Below, in pieces: positions 33,515 through 44,687 of a stretch of 64,000 nucleotides of DNA. Source of the stretch: Neoscytalidium dimidiatum. Its lineage: Eukaryota; Ascomycota; Dothideomycetes; Botryosphaeriales; Botryosphaeriaceae. Under the pieces are notes generated by a model. It was not told where the DNA came from. It did not search any database and was given only the letters and a program-made list of their open reading frames with translations. The stretch's first letter is position 1, and each line of letters opens with the position of its first letter. The DNA lies in NCBI GenBank assembly GCA_037367355.1, contig CM074697.1:310001-374000 (forward strand), read 5' to 3'. The translations under genes were made by a program, and so were the position numbers.

Positions 33515-35143
33515 ATGGTCTACCTCAACGATCGCAATATCGCCGCGCTGGCCGCATCTCAACAGCGCTTCGACCAGCTCAGCAACAAGCTTGACGATAT
33601 CCAGAACCCTTACTATTTCAACAGCCAACTGATTTGGCAATACAAGCTGGCAGATGGCCAGCAACCCAGGAATCAGGCGGAGAATATCATGTTGACTGAA
33701 TTGGTCAGGTTCCAGACAACAAACTTCAAGCAATTTATGATATGCAACCACCTGAGGATCTGGGAAATCACAAGGCTTCTCAAGAAGAAGGCAGAAGCTT
33801 GGTTCTGCTTCCAACTGTCACACAACACGCCATTTCTGGTCAGAATCTCGAGGGCTGGCTCCCAGCTCAAACTGTTCTTCCGCCAGTCAGCCAGCATTCC
33901 TCTCGAGAAATTCCTCAACCTTCTTCTAACTCACTACCCAATCGACATCGCCGACTATCAGTCTCAGCATGAGTATTGGTTGGTAACTGGCAAGAAGTTT
34001 AACTGGTCAGGCCTGCCCAACGAAGTCAAGTGGCAGGTCATCGAGCAGCTCAACGAACCGGAGAAAATCTCTCCATTTTTCTACCGGCGTGGACATCCTC
34101 GGAGCCTGTTCCATTCACGCCATTTGGCGGAGCACTTTGCGACTTTGGCCGCCACTCCTCCCCAGATTGCGCTCACTATGCCGGGCCACATCTTCCATGG
34201 GCTTGCTGTGGAGCACGATATGTTTGCGAAGACCGCCATCCGCAACAACCTATTCTGGTTCGAGAGACCTGGCTTCCTTGCCCGCTGGCTCCGCGAGATG
34301 TCTCCGAACGACCTTAAGGAGGTCCGCCAGATCCACCTTGACTTCTCTCACGGCGACTTCATGCGTTTCTTCAGCTCCGACGCTCAGCCCAACCCCCGTG
34401 GACACGGCGGTTTTGTCTCGGCCGTTAAGAAGCTCGGCAGCCTGAATCTGGATACCCTCTACATCGAGCCTCGACTCTCGGAGGACATGCGTATTGGCAG
34501 TTACTTCACCCATCCAGAGCAGTTTGGCTGCCACGAGAAGGCAATCATCTACATCGCCGGCCTTGCGGCACGCCACCTCCCCAACACGCGCAAGATCGCC
34601 TTCTGCGGCAACTACTTCAGGTCGAGCTGGCAGGGCAACCTGGACGAAACGTTCAGGCTCACCAAGACGGAGCAGAAGGAGGGAAAGGTTTTTGCGAAGC
34701 AGGAGAACGAGCTGTTCTTCGCGAGCGAGAAGCTCAAGACCATCGTCGAGCGCGAGAAGAAGCAGGGCAAAGGTGGAGTCAGGGTTCCCAGGAGGCGCGG
34801 TGTTCCCAACCGCACCATCACGCACAGAGGCCCCTACCAGTTTGAGCCTGGTGTTGATCTGCCTCCTCGCCAGGGGTCGACGGAGGATTTGCTTTGGCCC
34901 TGCGAGTGCCACGATCATTGCGGCCCGGATCACTTTAATAGCAACGACCCGCCCCCGCCTCCACCCCCCAAGGTCCAGAAGAAGAAGAACCCTGAGTGTG
35001 AGGCTCAGTCTGAAGAGCAACAGTCAGAGACGACTACCTCACGCCGTGAGCAGCATGGGACTGAAGCTGACGAGGATGATGGCGGATGGAACTGGATGCC
35101 GGAGAACACCGCATACAATGGTTCTGAGTTCTGGCTGGAATAG
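33515..35143 (+). CDS. hypothetical protein with F-box-like segment
   Basis: Single-exon frame of 542 residues starting MVYLNDRNIAALAA at a well-placed ATG. I do not recognise the family. Around residues 167-185 is WSGLPNEVKWQVIEQLN, which resembles the start of an F-box (LPxEV..I...L), followed by a large alpha-helical and leucine-rich region with conserved-looking aromatic residues. A basic stretch (RVPRRRGVPNR), a PPPPPPP run and an acidic C-terminal tail (EADEDDGGWNWMPEN) follow. Similar lineage-specific proteins are frequent in Dothideomycetes. A ubiquitin-ligase adaptor role is possible but unproven. Confidence 0.75.
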   Translation: MVYLNDRNIAALAASQQRFDQLSNKLDDIQNPYYFNSQLIWQYKLADGQQPRNQAENIMLTELVRFQTTNFKQFMICNHLRIWEITRLLKKKAEAWFCFQLSHNTPFLVRISRAGSQLKLFFRQSASIPLEKFLNLLLTHYPIDIADYQSQHEYWLVTGKKFNWSGLPNEVKWQVIEQLNEPEKISPFFYRRGHPRSLFHSRHLAEHFATLAATPPQIALTMPGHIFHGLAVEHDMFAKTAIRNNLFWFERPGFLARWLREMSPNDLKEVRQIHLDFSHGDFMRFFSSDAQPNPRGHGGFVSAVKKLGSLNLDTLYIEPRLSEDMRIGSYFTHPEQFGCHEKAIIYIAGLAARHLPNTRKIAFCGNYFRSSWQGNLDETFRLTKTEQKEGKVFAKQENELFFASEKLKTIVEREKKQGKGGVRVPRRRGVPNRTITHRGPYQFEPGVDLPPRQGSTEDLLWPCECHDHCGPDHFNSNDPPPPPPPKVQKKKNPECEAQSEEQQSETTTSRREQHGTEADEDDGGWNWMPENTAYNGSEFWLE

Positions 35144-35944
35144 CAAGCTGGATGTGGTTCTGCACCTGGGCCGTTTCAGTTTCGGAACTACCTGCGCTCA
35201 TCAACAGAGATTTGATTCATGCCCTGAGGTTTGGGGTTACTGCGGGAAACGAGAGTGACAACAAAATTGTTTTTCATTGCGATTCTACGGCGGGAGTATT
35301 GATAATAGAGGTTCAATTTCTAGGTGGCACAAAGGTGGGATTGTCGTGGTGGGGACAAGGTGTCAGTTTAGTCATTCCTCGGGGGACTGGATATCCGCGG
35401 GACGAGAGTCACTTGGTTTCACATCAGTGGCATGACTGATTTGGGTTTCGCGGTGTTGTGACAGGTGTCATAACAAGCTGGAGAAAAAGTCTTTAGTTAT
35501 AGCTCACTGCTCAACAAAAGAAAGAAGTATGCCATCCGCCTTGAAAATTCAAGTCGCCGTAAGTGATGTTAAATGGAGAAGCAGGTCAGGCATCAAGGCA
35601 GAAGTGGCATGAGCGACGGGCAGCGGTAGGGCTGAAGCTTGGCCGGGATTGGCTGCCGGGCGAAGGTTGAGCAATCGATGGCTCGCGTCAGCCGTGCGGG
35701 CTGCGGCGGCGGCGAACCTGGATGCCACACCGCGACCGAATGACACCTCTTGCTGTCGCTCCTCCAGCCCCAAGCTAGCCTTTCGCTTCTCGCCAACAGG
35801 CCCCGGCTTGCTGCGACGCGTAATTATGCTGCTTGCCAGCTGACTCCCCATCTTCCCGAGCGCGTCGCTCACGCTTTCCTCTGAATTCCGCTTTGGCAGA
35901 AGCTCCAACCTACGCCGCTGCGGCTCCCCGAACGCCCAGCCCGC
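35144..35944. other. intergenic
   Basis: About 800 bases. A minus-strand frame at 35549-35908 lacks a good start and is best read as antisense to the promoter of the downstream gene. Confidence 0.45.
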
Positions 35945-38900
35945 ATGGCTTCAACCACCTCCGCCCTGTCGCGATACCGCCCCATCGTCTTCACCGTCGC
36001 CGGAGTGGCCGCCGCCTGCTCCGCCTACCTTCTATGGTCTACATTCTCTCATCAGCCCGCCACCGGCCTCCATCGCAGCAACGCCGTCCACCGCCGCCGC
36101 AACCCACGCCGCCGCTCTCGCTCCCATCGCAATGACGACCCAGACGGCGAAGCCAACCCCGATGCTACAGACAGCGTCCCTACCGGTCCGCCGTACGGAG
36201 TTTTCATAGTCCAAGATGGCGAAGACGATAGCCATCGCCACAGATTTCCGCTGAGGCCGGGAAGGCTGCCTGGAGTCACATGGTTCCGATACGTCTGTCA
36301 CCATGAGCCAGAAATCGCCGAGGAGCTGGCCCAAGAGGCCCAGCGTCAGTTCCTGGATAACTACCTGGAGCGCGAAGTTGACCCGAACACCCACCTTTCA
36401 CCGAGCCAGGAAGCCGGCCGGCTGTACAGACGACTGGTCAGCTGGGGGTTGCCTCGACACCAAATTGCGGCCGCTTTCGGGCGACACAATCGCAGAATCC
36501 CTGGTGCCCCGCAGACGGACGGGACACAGGACTTGGTCATTCCTGCGAACGACGATGAGACAGAGGCCGCTTCGTGGCATGAGGCCGAATCACAGGCAGG
36601 TGGCATGGCGGTCAACGAGCAGAATGGCGATGGTCATGCCCTCCGGAGAACGCTATACTATATTGCCGAAGATCAAGCACGCCAGAAGGGCATCGTTCAC
36701 CGTGGTATCACATGCGACGGGTGCAGTACAACACCGATTCGGGGCATCCGATGGCGCTGTACCAATTGCATTGATTACGACCTGTGTTCTGACTGCGAGG
36801 CTACCAACATCCACCCGAAGACGCACATGTTCCAGAAGGTCAAGGTTCCCGCCAGGTACCTAGGCTATACGCGAAACCCCATGCCGGTCTACTTCCCAGG
36901 AAACCCAGCCTATATGCCTTCTATTGTGCCAAATGCCGTTAGAAAAAGTTTGGAAGAACAAACGCAGTACGAACCAGAAGAAATCGATGGCCTTTGGGAA
37001 CAATTCACCTGCCTTGCCAACGTCCAATGGGACGAGGATCCGGAGAAGCTTGGTGCAGCCATCGACAGGCGCGCATTTGACAAATCTTTCGTGCCAAGGT
37101 ACACCGCCAATATTCCTGCTCCGAACCTGGTGTACGACCGCGTGTTCGCTTTCTTTGACAGCAACGGTGATGGCTTGATCGGATTCAAAGAGTTCGTCTT
37201 GGGGATGAATTTCATCCGCATGAGTCCTCATAGCCGCGCGAAGCAACGGAAGATATTCGAATGCTATGACATCGACGGTGACAATTATGTAACTCGAAAA
37301 GACTTTCTGCGCATCTTCCGGGCATATTACAACATCCTCCGCGAGAAGACCAGAGACATGCTGATGGTCGCTGAAGAGCATCTCAGTGTAGCCGGCGCAA
37401 TGGATACCATCGAGTCAAGCCAGCCTCTGAGCTCTGCATTTCTTGGTGGACCAAATTTCAACAGGCCGAGAACCAACACTAGACATAAGACTTTCGACAG
37501 TTTTGGTGACCCTCACCCTGAAGACGCAGTCGTGCAAGAGAACAGCCACGACACTGCAGAGCGTTCACAGCTGATAGCCGACTCTGGAGAGTTTCGGCTT
37601 GCGAACGGACGCAGCCCAAACACCGAGGCCCCTACTCTGTCTTCCGGCCGAGCCCGGGAAGAGGCTGTTGCCGATCGATGGAGGCGCCGAGAATTCTATA
37701 TTGACGAAGAAGAGGGCTTTACAGCGCCAGATGCGCCAGAGTTCAGTAACGCTGATGTTCCAGCTGACCCAGCAAACCCAGTGGATGGTCCGGTGGACAT
37801 TCCGAATGGAATTTTCAGCCGGCCGACTCACTCTCGCTCCTCTTCGCGTGTGCGCTTCGCCGATGACCTCGAATCAGATGCTCGCTCCGATATCTCCACG
37901 TCCTCTCGACCCATCGGAGAGCGGTGGGGAGGCTATGAAATCCCCCAGGCTGAAGAGGATCTCGGCAAGGACATCCTCTACCAGGTGACCCAGCAAGGGT
38001 GCAACGAAATGCTCGACCCCATCTTCAGACGGAAAGAGGACTTGGCCATGGAAGTCCAAGCAACCAAAGCCGAACGGCAGACGTGGCGCCAGAAAATCAA
38101 CGAATTCGTCAAGGACATGGAGGAAAAGACCGGTGCCGACTTCAAGAATGATCCGCTCGTTAGATCTCCCGAAGCTGAAGAGCTCATGAAGGTCTCCCTC
38201 CAGTTTGTTGCTCTGGTCACCGGTCGGAGTTGGAAGACATATCAGACCCTGAAGAATAAGGCCACCATTCCGGACGAGGACATTGATGCACTGGACGGAT
38301 TTGTCGAGGAGGTGTTCCAGCCTTTTGAGCGCGATCTGCGGCAAGCAGAAAGTAGCGGTATTTCTAATGACGCGTACAAGAACTTCATTTCGTCCGCTAG
38401 ATCTCTCATTGCGAAAGCGGCAAGGCGCATTTCCGAAACAAAGAATGACTCAGGAACGACGACAGACACTCAAAAGCGAGAGGCTCGGCTCGAGGTGGAC
38501 CTCGTTGACATGCAGCTGGATGAGCTTTTCGAAAGATCAAACTTGTTAACGGACACCGACCGCGATACCACTGAAAGGACGAGGCGATCAGAGGAACCAG
38601 AGAGAGACGTCAATGGAGAAACTAGTAATGCCGCTGAGCCCGAGTCGAGAGAGGATATGGAATCGCGATGGGTTGAAACCCTCATGCATCGTAGGCCACG
38701 TAGTCCTCCGCCGGACGTTAGGACAACAGAAGCAACCAACGAGCTAATTCGCTCGCACAATCAAGAGACGGATTCTTCGTACCGCGACCCGACTCTACCC
38801 CAGTTCCGTCCAAATAGTTTGCCCGCGCACGGTAGTTTGCTCCCAATGCCGATTCTCAACCTCCCTACCAATACCACAGCTCCACCAGAGAGGCCTCGGG

Positions 38901-39601
38901 CACCAGAAATCATACCACCCGCTCCTCCAACAGATCATCCAGCTTCAGAATCTCTCCAAGACCCTACCATGCCGCAATTTCGACCAAACAGTGAGCACGA
39001 TATCCGCCCGCCAAGGACTTCATCTCTCAACCCCCCACCAGCATCTCCTCGAGATACCCCTTTAACACTTAGCCGCCAGTCATCACCAGCACCCGCACCT
39101 AGCCACGCCAACGAACCCACCCTCCTCATTCCAGTTTCCTCAGAGACATCTGCATCCGACAGCTCGTCGGACGACACGCCCAGCTCCGGCGAGTCCACCT
39201 CGGCCGACGAAGATGAAGAGGACTCCGACGACGACGACGATGCCGGAGTCGATGTGCCAATGCGCCCGAGCGACATCCGTGACCTACCAGAGGAGTTCCT
39301 CTCGCTGGTCAGCACGGCCATCCGCGAGCAGCGCGTCCGCGACGCCATCAACCACTCGTCGGCTGCCGCGCGCGCCCCCAACGCCTATCTGACCACAGCG
39401 TACGCGCGCCAGCGAGACCATCGCGAGCAGCCGGACGAGCGCCGGTTAGCGCGGCTGGCGATGCTCGAGGGCGCGGAGAGCGAGATCAGGAAGGTTGGTA
39501 GGGGCAGGATCAGCTTCGACGAGTTCGCGGAGATAATGCAGGGTCCGGTGGGGGGAGCTTTGGCTTTTGTGGAAGGGTGGTTGGAGTTGGGTAGTTTGTG
39601 A
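35945..39601 (+). CDS. membrane-anchored ZZ zinc-finger / EF-hand protein
   Basis: Single exon of 1218 residues. N-terminal hydrophobic anchor (IVFTVAGVAAACSAYLLWST, about 13-32). A ZZ-type zinc finger (CDGCSTTPIRGIRWRCTNC, then DYDLCSDC) lies near residues 257-300. Two canonical EF-hand loops follow at about 403-450: DSNGDGLIGFKE and DIDGDNYVTRKD, both with full calcium ligands. The rest is largely disordered with Ser/Pro-rich and acidic tracts (EDEEDSDDDDDAG) and a conserved-looking helix near RKEDLAMEVQATKAERQTW. Fungal proteins of this architecture are known only as EF-hand domain proteins; a calcium-sensing role at an internal membrane is an inference. Confidence 0.88.
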   Translation: MASTTSALSRYRPIVFTVAGVAAACSAYLLWSTFSHQPATGLHRSNAVHRRRNPRRRSRSHRNDDPDGEANPDATDSVPTGPPYGVFIVQDGEDDSHRHRFPLRPGRLPGVTWFRYVCHHEPEIAEELAQEAQRQFLDNYLEREVDPNTHLSPSQEAGRLYRRLVSWGLPRHQIAAAFGRHNRRIPGAPQTDGTQDLVIPANDDETEAASWHEAESQAGGMAVNEQNGDGHALRRTLYYIAEDQARQKGIVHRGITCDGCSTTPIRGIRWRCTNCIDYDLCSDCEATNIHPKTHMFQKVKVPARYLGYTRNPMPVYFPGNPAYMPSIVPNAVRKSLEEQTQYEPEEIDGLWEQFTCLANVQWDEDPEKLGAAIDRRAFDKSFVPRYTANIPAPNLVYDRVFAFFDSNGDGLIGFKEFVLGMNFIRMSPHSRAKQRKIFECYDIDGDNYVTRKDFLRIFRAYYNILREKTRDMLMVAEEHLSVAGAMDTIESSQPLSSAFLGGPNFNRPRTNTRHKTFDSFGDPHPEDAVVQENSHDTAERSQLIADSGEFRLANGRSPNTEAPTLSSGRAREEAVADRWRRREFYIDEEEGFTAPDAPEFSNADVPADPANPVDGPVDIPNGIFSRPTHSRSSSRVRFADDLESDARSDISTSSRPIGERWGGYEIPQAEEDLGKDILYQVTQQGCNEMLDPIFRRKEDLAMEVQATKAERQTWRQKINEFVKDMEEKTGADFKNDPLVRSPEAEELMKVSLQFVALVTGRSWKTYQTLKNKATIPDEDIDALDGFVEEVFQPFERDLRQAESSGISNDAYKNFISSARSLIAKAARRISETKNDSGTTTDTQKREARLEVDLVDMQLDELFERSNLLTDTDRDTTERTRRSEEPERDVNGETSNAAEPESREDMESRWVETLMHRRPRSPPPDVRTTEATNELIRSHNQETDSSYRDPTLPQFRPNSLPAHGSLLPMPILNLPTNTTAPPERPRAPEIIPPAPPTDHPASESLQDPTMPQFRPNSEHDIRPPRTSSLNPPPASPRDTPLTLSRQSSPAPAPSHANEPTLLIPVSSETSASDSSSDDTPSSGESTSADEDEEDSDDDDDAGVDVPMRPSDIRDLPEEFLSLVSTAIREQRVRDAINHSSAAARAPNAYLTTAYARQRDHREQPDERRLARLAMLEGAESEIRKVGRGRISFDEFAEIMQGPVGGALAFVEGWLELGSL

Positions 39602-39994
39602 GGGAGAAGAGAAAAAGATGGGAAGGAGGAATCATTTATTCGGGAATATGTTCAGTGATAACGTCAGGGGAAATTGCAGGGAGAAGGAAACCCATGAAAA
39701 AAGGTATATAGGCATTCTATTTTGTCTAGCTTTTGTAGAAATGATACCCGAGGATCGGCCATTATTTATGCTACTGGATGTGTCTGTGATCGGAATTTGG
39801 TTGTTCTGGAATGGCTGCGAATTTATTCATATTATCCTTCGGCCTATGTAGCAATCTTATCTTCGCGCTTGCGTTTCTATATGGGAGCGGAGGGGAGGTC
39901 CTCTTAAGGTATCTTAGCTTGGCAGCAACGGTTGACGTCACATCCCGCCTTCACACTAGACGACATCTCTCCTCTCGAAAGGCTCCCATGAACA
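39602..39994. other. intergenic
   Basis: About 390 bases of 3' and promoter sequence. A GACGTCA element lies near 39934. No gene seen. Confidence 0.45.
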
Positions 39995-41590
39995 ATGCCC
40001 GAGCCCTTCACTCTCCAAAGAGAAATATCACCGCCCCCAAAGTCGACCCGGAAAAGCGCCGCCACCGCCCCTTCCTCCGCGCCCGCACGTACCCTTCATC
40101 GTGAATCCGGGCGCGGGGACGACGAGGAGCCGCCCGGTCTCGCGGCCGTCGAGGCGGGCGAGGCCCAGGTGAGGGACCACCTCGCGTACTTCGCCTCGCA
40201 CCTGGCGGCGAAGTCGCGGCCGGAGCCGGAGGAGCCGCGGGTGTCGATCGAGGAGTTCGAGGGGCTGTGGAAGAGGAACCAGTGGCGGGGTGGGAGGCTG
40301 TTCGTCGTGCATCAGCATAATCATCCGGTTGCGGGGGTGCATTGTGGGTCTCCTCTTTCCCTGTTCCTGCATCTATCAGTTACTTGTTCTCTGCTTTCTT
40401 AATCCTTCAGTGCTTCTTTTTTTTCTGTCTTTTTTTTGGATTTAGAGAGAGAGAGAGATGACATATAATGGAATTGAGCTGATCCACAATTCCAGATGAC
40501 CTCCGCCTCCAGTTCTCGCAAACTAGCACCGTCTCCTTCGCCATCCCGTACGGCCTGCCCGGGAATCCGAACTCCCGCCGCCGCGGCCGCATGGCCATCG
40601 AGACGCGCGTGCACAACCTTTGGGTACATGGAGCTTTCCCCCTTTACCGTCAGCAGACTGCACACTTCTTTTTGCCTCCGGTCTTCTGGCGTACAATTTA
40701 CGAAATAGCGAGGAGAAAAGCAGTGGCATGGTCCGACTGACAGCCCCCCTCCAGAACAACCTCATCGAATCCGCCTCCGCGGCCACCGGCTCCCTGCTCA
40801 TCTGGGACACGGGCGAGTACGAGGCGCTGGACCGACACCTGCACCGCCACGCCGCCCTCGAAGCGGACTCCAGCAGCGCCTCCGACGCCTCCGAGCCAGA
40901 TAGCGGCGGCGATCGTGAGCCCGAGAACGAGCGCTTGATTCGGGCGTTCCGGAACGTGAGACGCCCTTACCCTCTTTCACCCTCCCGCGCCCCCATCTTC
41001 CCTTCCTGCTGGCTTTATTCGTTAGAGAGAAAGAGAGCGCGCGCGCTGATACGGCGCAGAGATTCGTTCGCCTCCGTCTGCACGGCACACGCTTGCCGGA
41101 CGGGTACACGGTCACGCTGCGGCTGCCCAGCGCCAATAGCATCGCAGCGGCAAAGCGTACCGGCCGGCCGACGAGAAAGCGGAGGAAACGGGAGAGCAAA
41201 CCAGCGCTGGCGGGCTCGGGGTCGGAAGCGGAAGAAGACGTGGGTGCCGTGGTGGCTGGGGCGTCGGAGGGGGAGGGCGCGGACGCGGAAGATGCGCAGA
41301 TCAGGGCGGATAATGCGTACACGGGCGCGACGAACAGCATCGGGTCTGTGCATCAGCGGCGGTGGTACCTGGAGCTGGATAGGGTCAGTTCGGGGTTCGC
41401 GAAGGAAGAAGGGAGCGCGCTGTGGAAGCGTGGAGGGGATGATGGTGCAGGGGGTTTCGAGTCGTTCTTCGTGAGGGGCGCAGATGTGGAGAGGAGCGTG
41501 GTCACTGGACGGTCGTCGGAGGAAGTCTTGGTAGATGAGGGAGTGGAGGGATTTAGGGCTAGAGGTATGTGGAGGCCGGTTTTGGAGTAG
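39995..41590 (+). CDS. stand-alone LigD-type 3'-phosphoesterase domain protein
   Basis: Exons 39995-40343, 40496-40623, 40755-40955 and 41060-41590 give 402 residues, all in phase. Splicing builds the catalytic signature FVVHQHNHPVAGVHYDLRLQ, matching the two His, Asp and Arg of the phosphoesterase module of bacterial DNA ligase D. It is followed by FAIPYGLPG and AIETRVHNLW (the third catalytic His region) and GSLLIWDTGEYE. That module removes 3' phosphates and ribonucleotides during end joining. Here it is not fused to a ligase or polymerase and has a long low-complexity C-terminus with a basic RKRRKRE stretch. Residue conservation suggests activity; the role in DNA repair is inferred. Confidence 0.87.
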
Positions 41591-42195
41591 GGAAAGGGGG
41601 TTTCAAGGCTGGGAATGAGTGCCCGATGCGCTAATTCTATTGCTGGAGGAAACTAGGAGAATATTTTAGACGTAATAGATGCAAGCAGTAGTGCGTACAC
41701 GAAGTTGAAGCAGTTGTTTGGGATGTGAATTCAAAGACTCAGGTAACATTTACATCCAGACGATTGCTTCAACTGCTTTTGTGGTGGTCTAGCCACTATC
41801 ATACTTCTAAACGTAAATTAGCGAACCTTTTTAAATCTTCAAAAGTCAAAGTGAACTCTCTTAAGTTAAAGGCGTCAAGCATTTTTCACGTGGTAGCTCT
41901 AGTACTTTACGGTTTATTCCATACATGTGAAGTCATTTCTCCGATCCGCCCCTCGTATCCAGCGCCAGTAGAGAGGTCTGTTTGAAGGGCTGTGTCACTC
42001 AGGAGACAGGGTACCTGAAGCAACCATTTGGAATTTATAGGCACTTGGGTTGCCATTCTCATCTTCTAGGGGCATTCTGGGTCTGGATTCAGCTCCCAGA
42101 TTCCGGAGTGTGGAAACAGCTAAGCAGAGATCAATTCTCTTTTATTCTGTTCTATTTTGCGCATACTCTTTTTTAAATTTGACGTCAAATCCCAC
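41591..42195. other. intergenic between convergent genes
   Basis: About 600 AT-rich bases between two 3' ends. No supported gene. Confidence 0.5.
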
Positions 42196-43779
42196 CTACG
42201 CCGCTCCATCCTCCGCCAGCGGCACATCATCGAAATTCTTCTTCATCCACACCCTCACCTTCTCCAACCCCTCCTTCAGGACCTCCGTCTCGCAGCAAAA
42301 CCCAACCCTCACATACCCAGGGAACCTCTCCCCAAAGCTCTCCGGCCCAGGCACGAACAAAACCCCCGTCTCATCCAACAGCGTCTTACACAGCTTCGCC
42401 GCATCCACGGGCTTCCCCTCGCGATGGAACCTCAGGAACGCCGTCGTGCCCGCCTTCGGCTTCACCCACTCGACGACGTCGTCGTGCTTGACGACGAACT
42501 TGTCAAGGATCTCGAGGTTCGCGCGGGCGAGCGCGATGTTGCGGGCCAGGAGGGCGTGGATGGTGCCGGCGCTGAGGGCGCGCGCAGCGACCTGCTGGTC
42601 CAGGCTGCTGACGCTGATGGTCGTGTAGTGGCGGGCGGCGGCGATCTTCTCGACGGCGGACGCGCTGCGCGACGCGATCCAGCCGACGCGGATGCCCGCG
42701 AGGCTGTAGGCCTTGGAGAGCGAGCCGGTGGCGATGGCGTGCTCGTAGCCGAGGGAGAGGATGGACGGCGGGAAGGCAGGGTCGATGGGCGAGACGCTGT
42801 GGAAGATGGGCCGGTAGACTTCGTCGCTGAGGATGGTGATGGATTGCGTTGCGGCGAAGTCGACTAGGTTTTGGAGGAGGTCTTTGGGCAGGATGGCACC
42901 GGTGGGGTTGTTCGGGTTGCTGGGGGTGGTGCGTCAGTCGGGGGTCCGCTCATTGCCGGGGGAGAGGAAGAGGTTCACTTGATGACGATGAGCTTGGTGC
43001 TGGGCTTCACCAATGCCTTGAGCTCATCCAGATCTGGCACCCAGTCTTTCTCGGCTTTTGCTTCCCAGAGGTCAACTTCGGCACCCAAGCTTCTCGGCAC
43101 TTCATACAGCTGCTGGTACGTTGGATGATGGACAATCACATGATCTCCCGGCCCTACGAGTGCATAGAAGACCAGAGTATTGGCCATGATGGCACCGGGA
43201 GTGATTAATATGTTATCTTCAGGCAACCGTGAAGGAGCCTTGGAGGAATAGAGGTTCGAAAGGTTCTTGCGGAGAGCCTCGCTACCACGGATCGCGCCAT
43301 AGGTGAGTTTGTCAGATGTAGCCAGGATATTGACGGACTTCTCAGCAGGATCTTCAGCGAGGGACTGTAGCTGCTCGATAGAAATGGATGCACAGCAGGT
43401 CTCGGCGATGTTGTATTTGGCAGAGTTCTCATGGGCGTCCATCCACTACATGAATCAGTGTCGGTGTTCTAGATCGAAATGGGTCGATTCAGGATAAGAG
43501 GAAGTCTCGGCAATATCAGACGACTACCAAACCATCAACTATACCGTCTTTTCCATCCATTCCTAGCTCGTTCTTGGCAGCTGAAGTCGACCGGTCGACA
43601 TGGCTCCACTTGATCGGCCGGATGAGAAAAGCCGTATCCGGAGAGACGTGGACCCAATCGCAGCAGTCATGCTCGGGGAATAGCAGAGGCACCGGAAGAT
43701 GCGGGAAAGAGAAGAGAGAAATGGTTGCTGGAGCAGAAAAACCTACCTCCTCGACGCCGAAGGGCTCCAAGTTGACCAT
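42196..43779 (-). CDS. PLP-dependent aminotransferase, class I/II
   Basis: Exons 43779-43747 (11 codons), 43445-42979 and 42919-42196 give 407 residues, all phases consistent. Splicing of exons 2 and 3 forms NNPNNPTG, the cofactor/substrate motif. Others are YGAIRGSEALRKNLS, ITPGAIMANTLVFYALV, SDEVYRPIF, and SLSKAYSLAGIRVGW with the Schiff-base lysine. RVGFC near the end supplies the carboxylate-binding Arg. It belongs to aspartate aminotransferase fold type I and looks closer to the specialised enzymes seen in secondary metabolism than to core aspartate aminotransferases. Substrate unknown; cytosolic. It is head-to-head with the ABC transporter gene, 908 bases apart. Confidence 0.9.
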
Positions 43780-44687
43780 GACGACGACAGTTGATCGACG
43801 GGTTGCTCGCGTGAACAGGGCAGCAGGTGCTCTGGTTGGTGACGGGGGGCGATCCAGCGATCAGAGAGCACACTATGATTCGCAGAGGGCAGCGGGCAGC
43901 AGGCGAGGGAGAGCTTATAGGGTGTCGTGCAGACGCAGGGTCATCGGCATCGTGGACGAGCGGAGAGTTCTGGGGCGCGTTGCGAGCTAACCGCGCGCCG
44001 CAGCCGTTGGCGCCGCAGCTCCGGCTCGGTACTGTTGAGTGTGCTGACCGACGATCGCAGAGGCGCGTGAACGGGCGATCCAGAGGCTCAACTGCTCGAG
44101 TCGGCCGCGCTGCTGACCACCTGATGCCGGAAGTGCGCGCTCTTGGCGCGGCACATGAGGCCGAGCACGCGCACAGCGGGCAGCAGGCAGCGGGCAGTTC
44201 CCAGGCATTGGTGGGCTTGATGGACGAAGGAAGCGGTGGTGCAGGCGATACGCAGGCGTCGCGCACGGTTTGGGAAGGCGGCCGCGGTCGGCGCAGCTCC
44301 AGGCCGGAAGGCCGCCCGCCAGCCGTCTTGCCCACTACCAGCCCGGCAACCAGCCTGCGACCGACCTGCCTGGCAGCTCAGCCTCCCCGCAGCCTGTCTC
44401 CACACGAGCACGCACGCACGCACTCACGCACAAGCACCCTCGCGACAGCTGCTTCACCGCCATCACCCTTCACCAACAAACGCTTGCGCCGGACCGGGAT
44501 GCTCCGCTGAGACCGGCCTCTCCGCTGCGACTAATCTTTTTTTTCCACTGTCGCATCCGTCGCGTCCGCCACTCTTGCCGCTGTTCAAAGACCTGACATC
44601 GCGCCACCAGCTCCAGGCCGCTGCATCCTCACCTCGACAGCTTCGCCGCGACGCGCAGCTTGGGCCACGCCCGTCACAACAAACACC
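43780..44687. promoter_or_regulatory. divergent intergenic promoter aminotransferase / ABC transporter
   Basis: 908 bases between start codons, GC-rich. Contains several copies of GGCAGC(G/A)GGCAG-type sequence (near 43888-43904 and 44177-44197) and a CT/AC-rich leader before the transporter ATG. No gene supported. Confidence 0.4.

Noticed and set aside
35549..35908. Minus-strand 119-codon frame upstream of the EF-hand gene
   Set aside because: Begins at a non-ATG codon and shows no recognisable family; likely antisense of the promoter.
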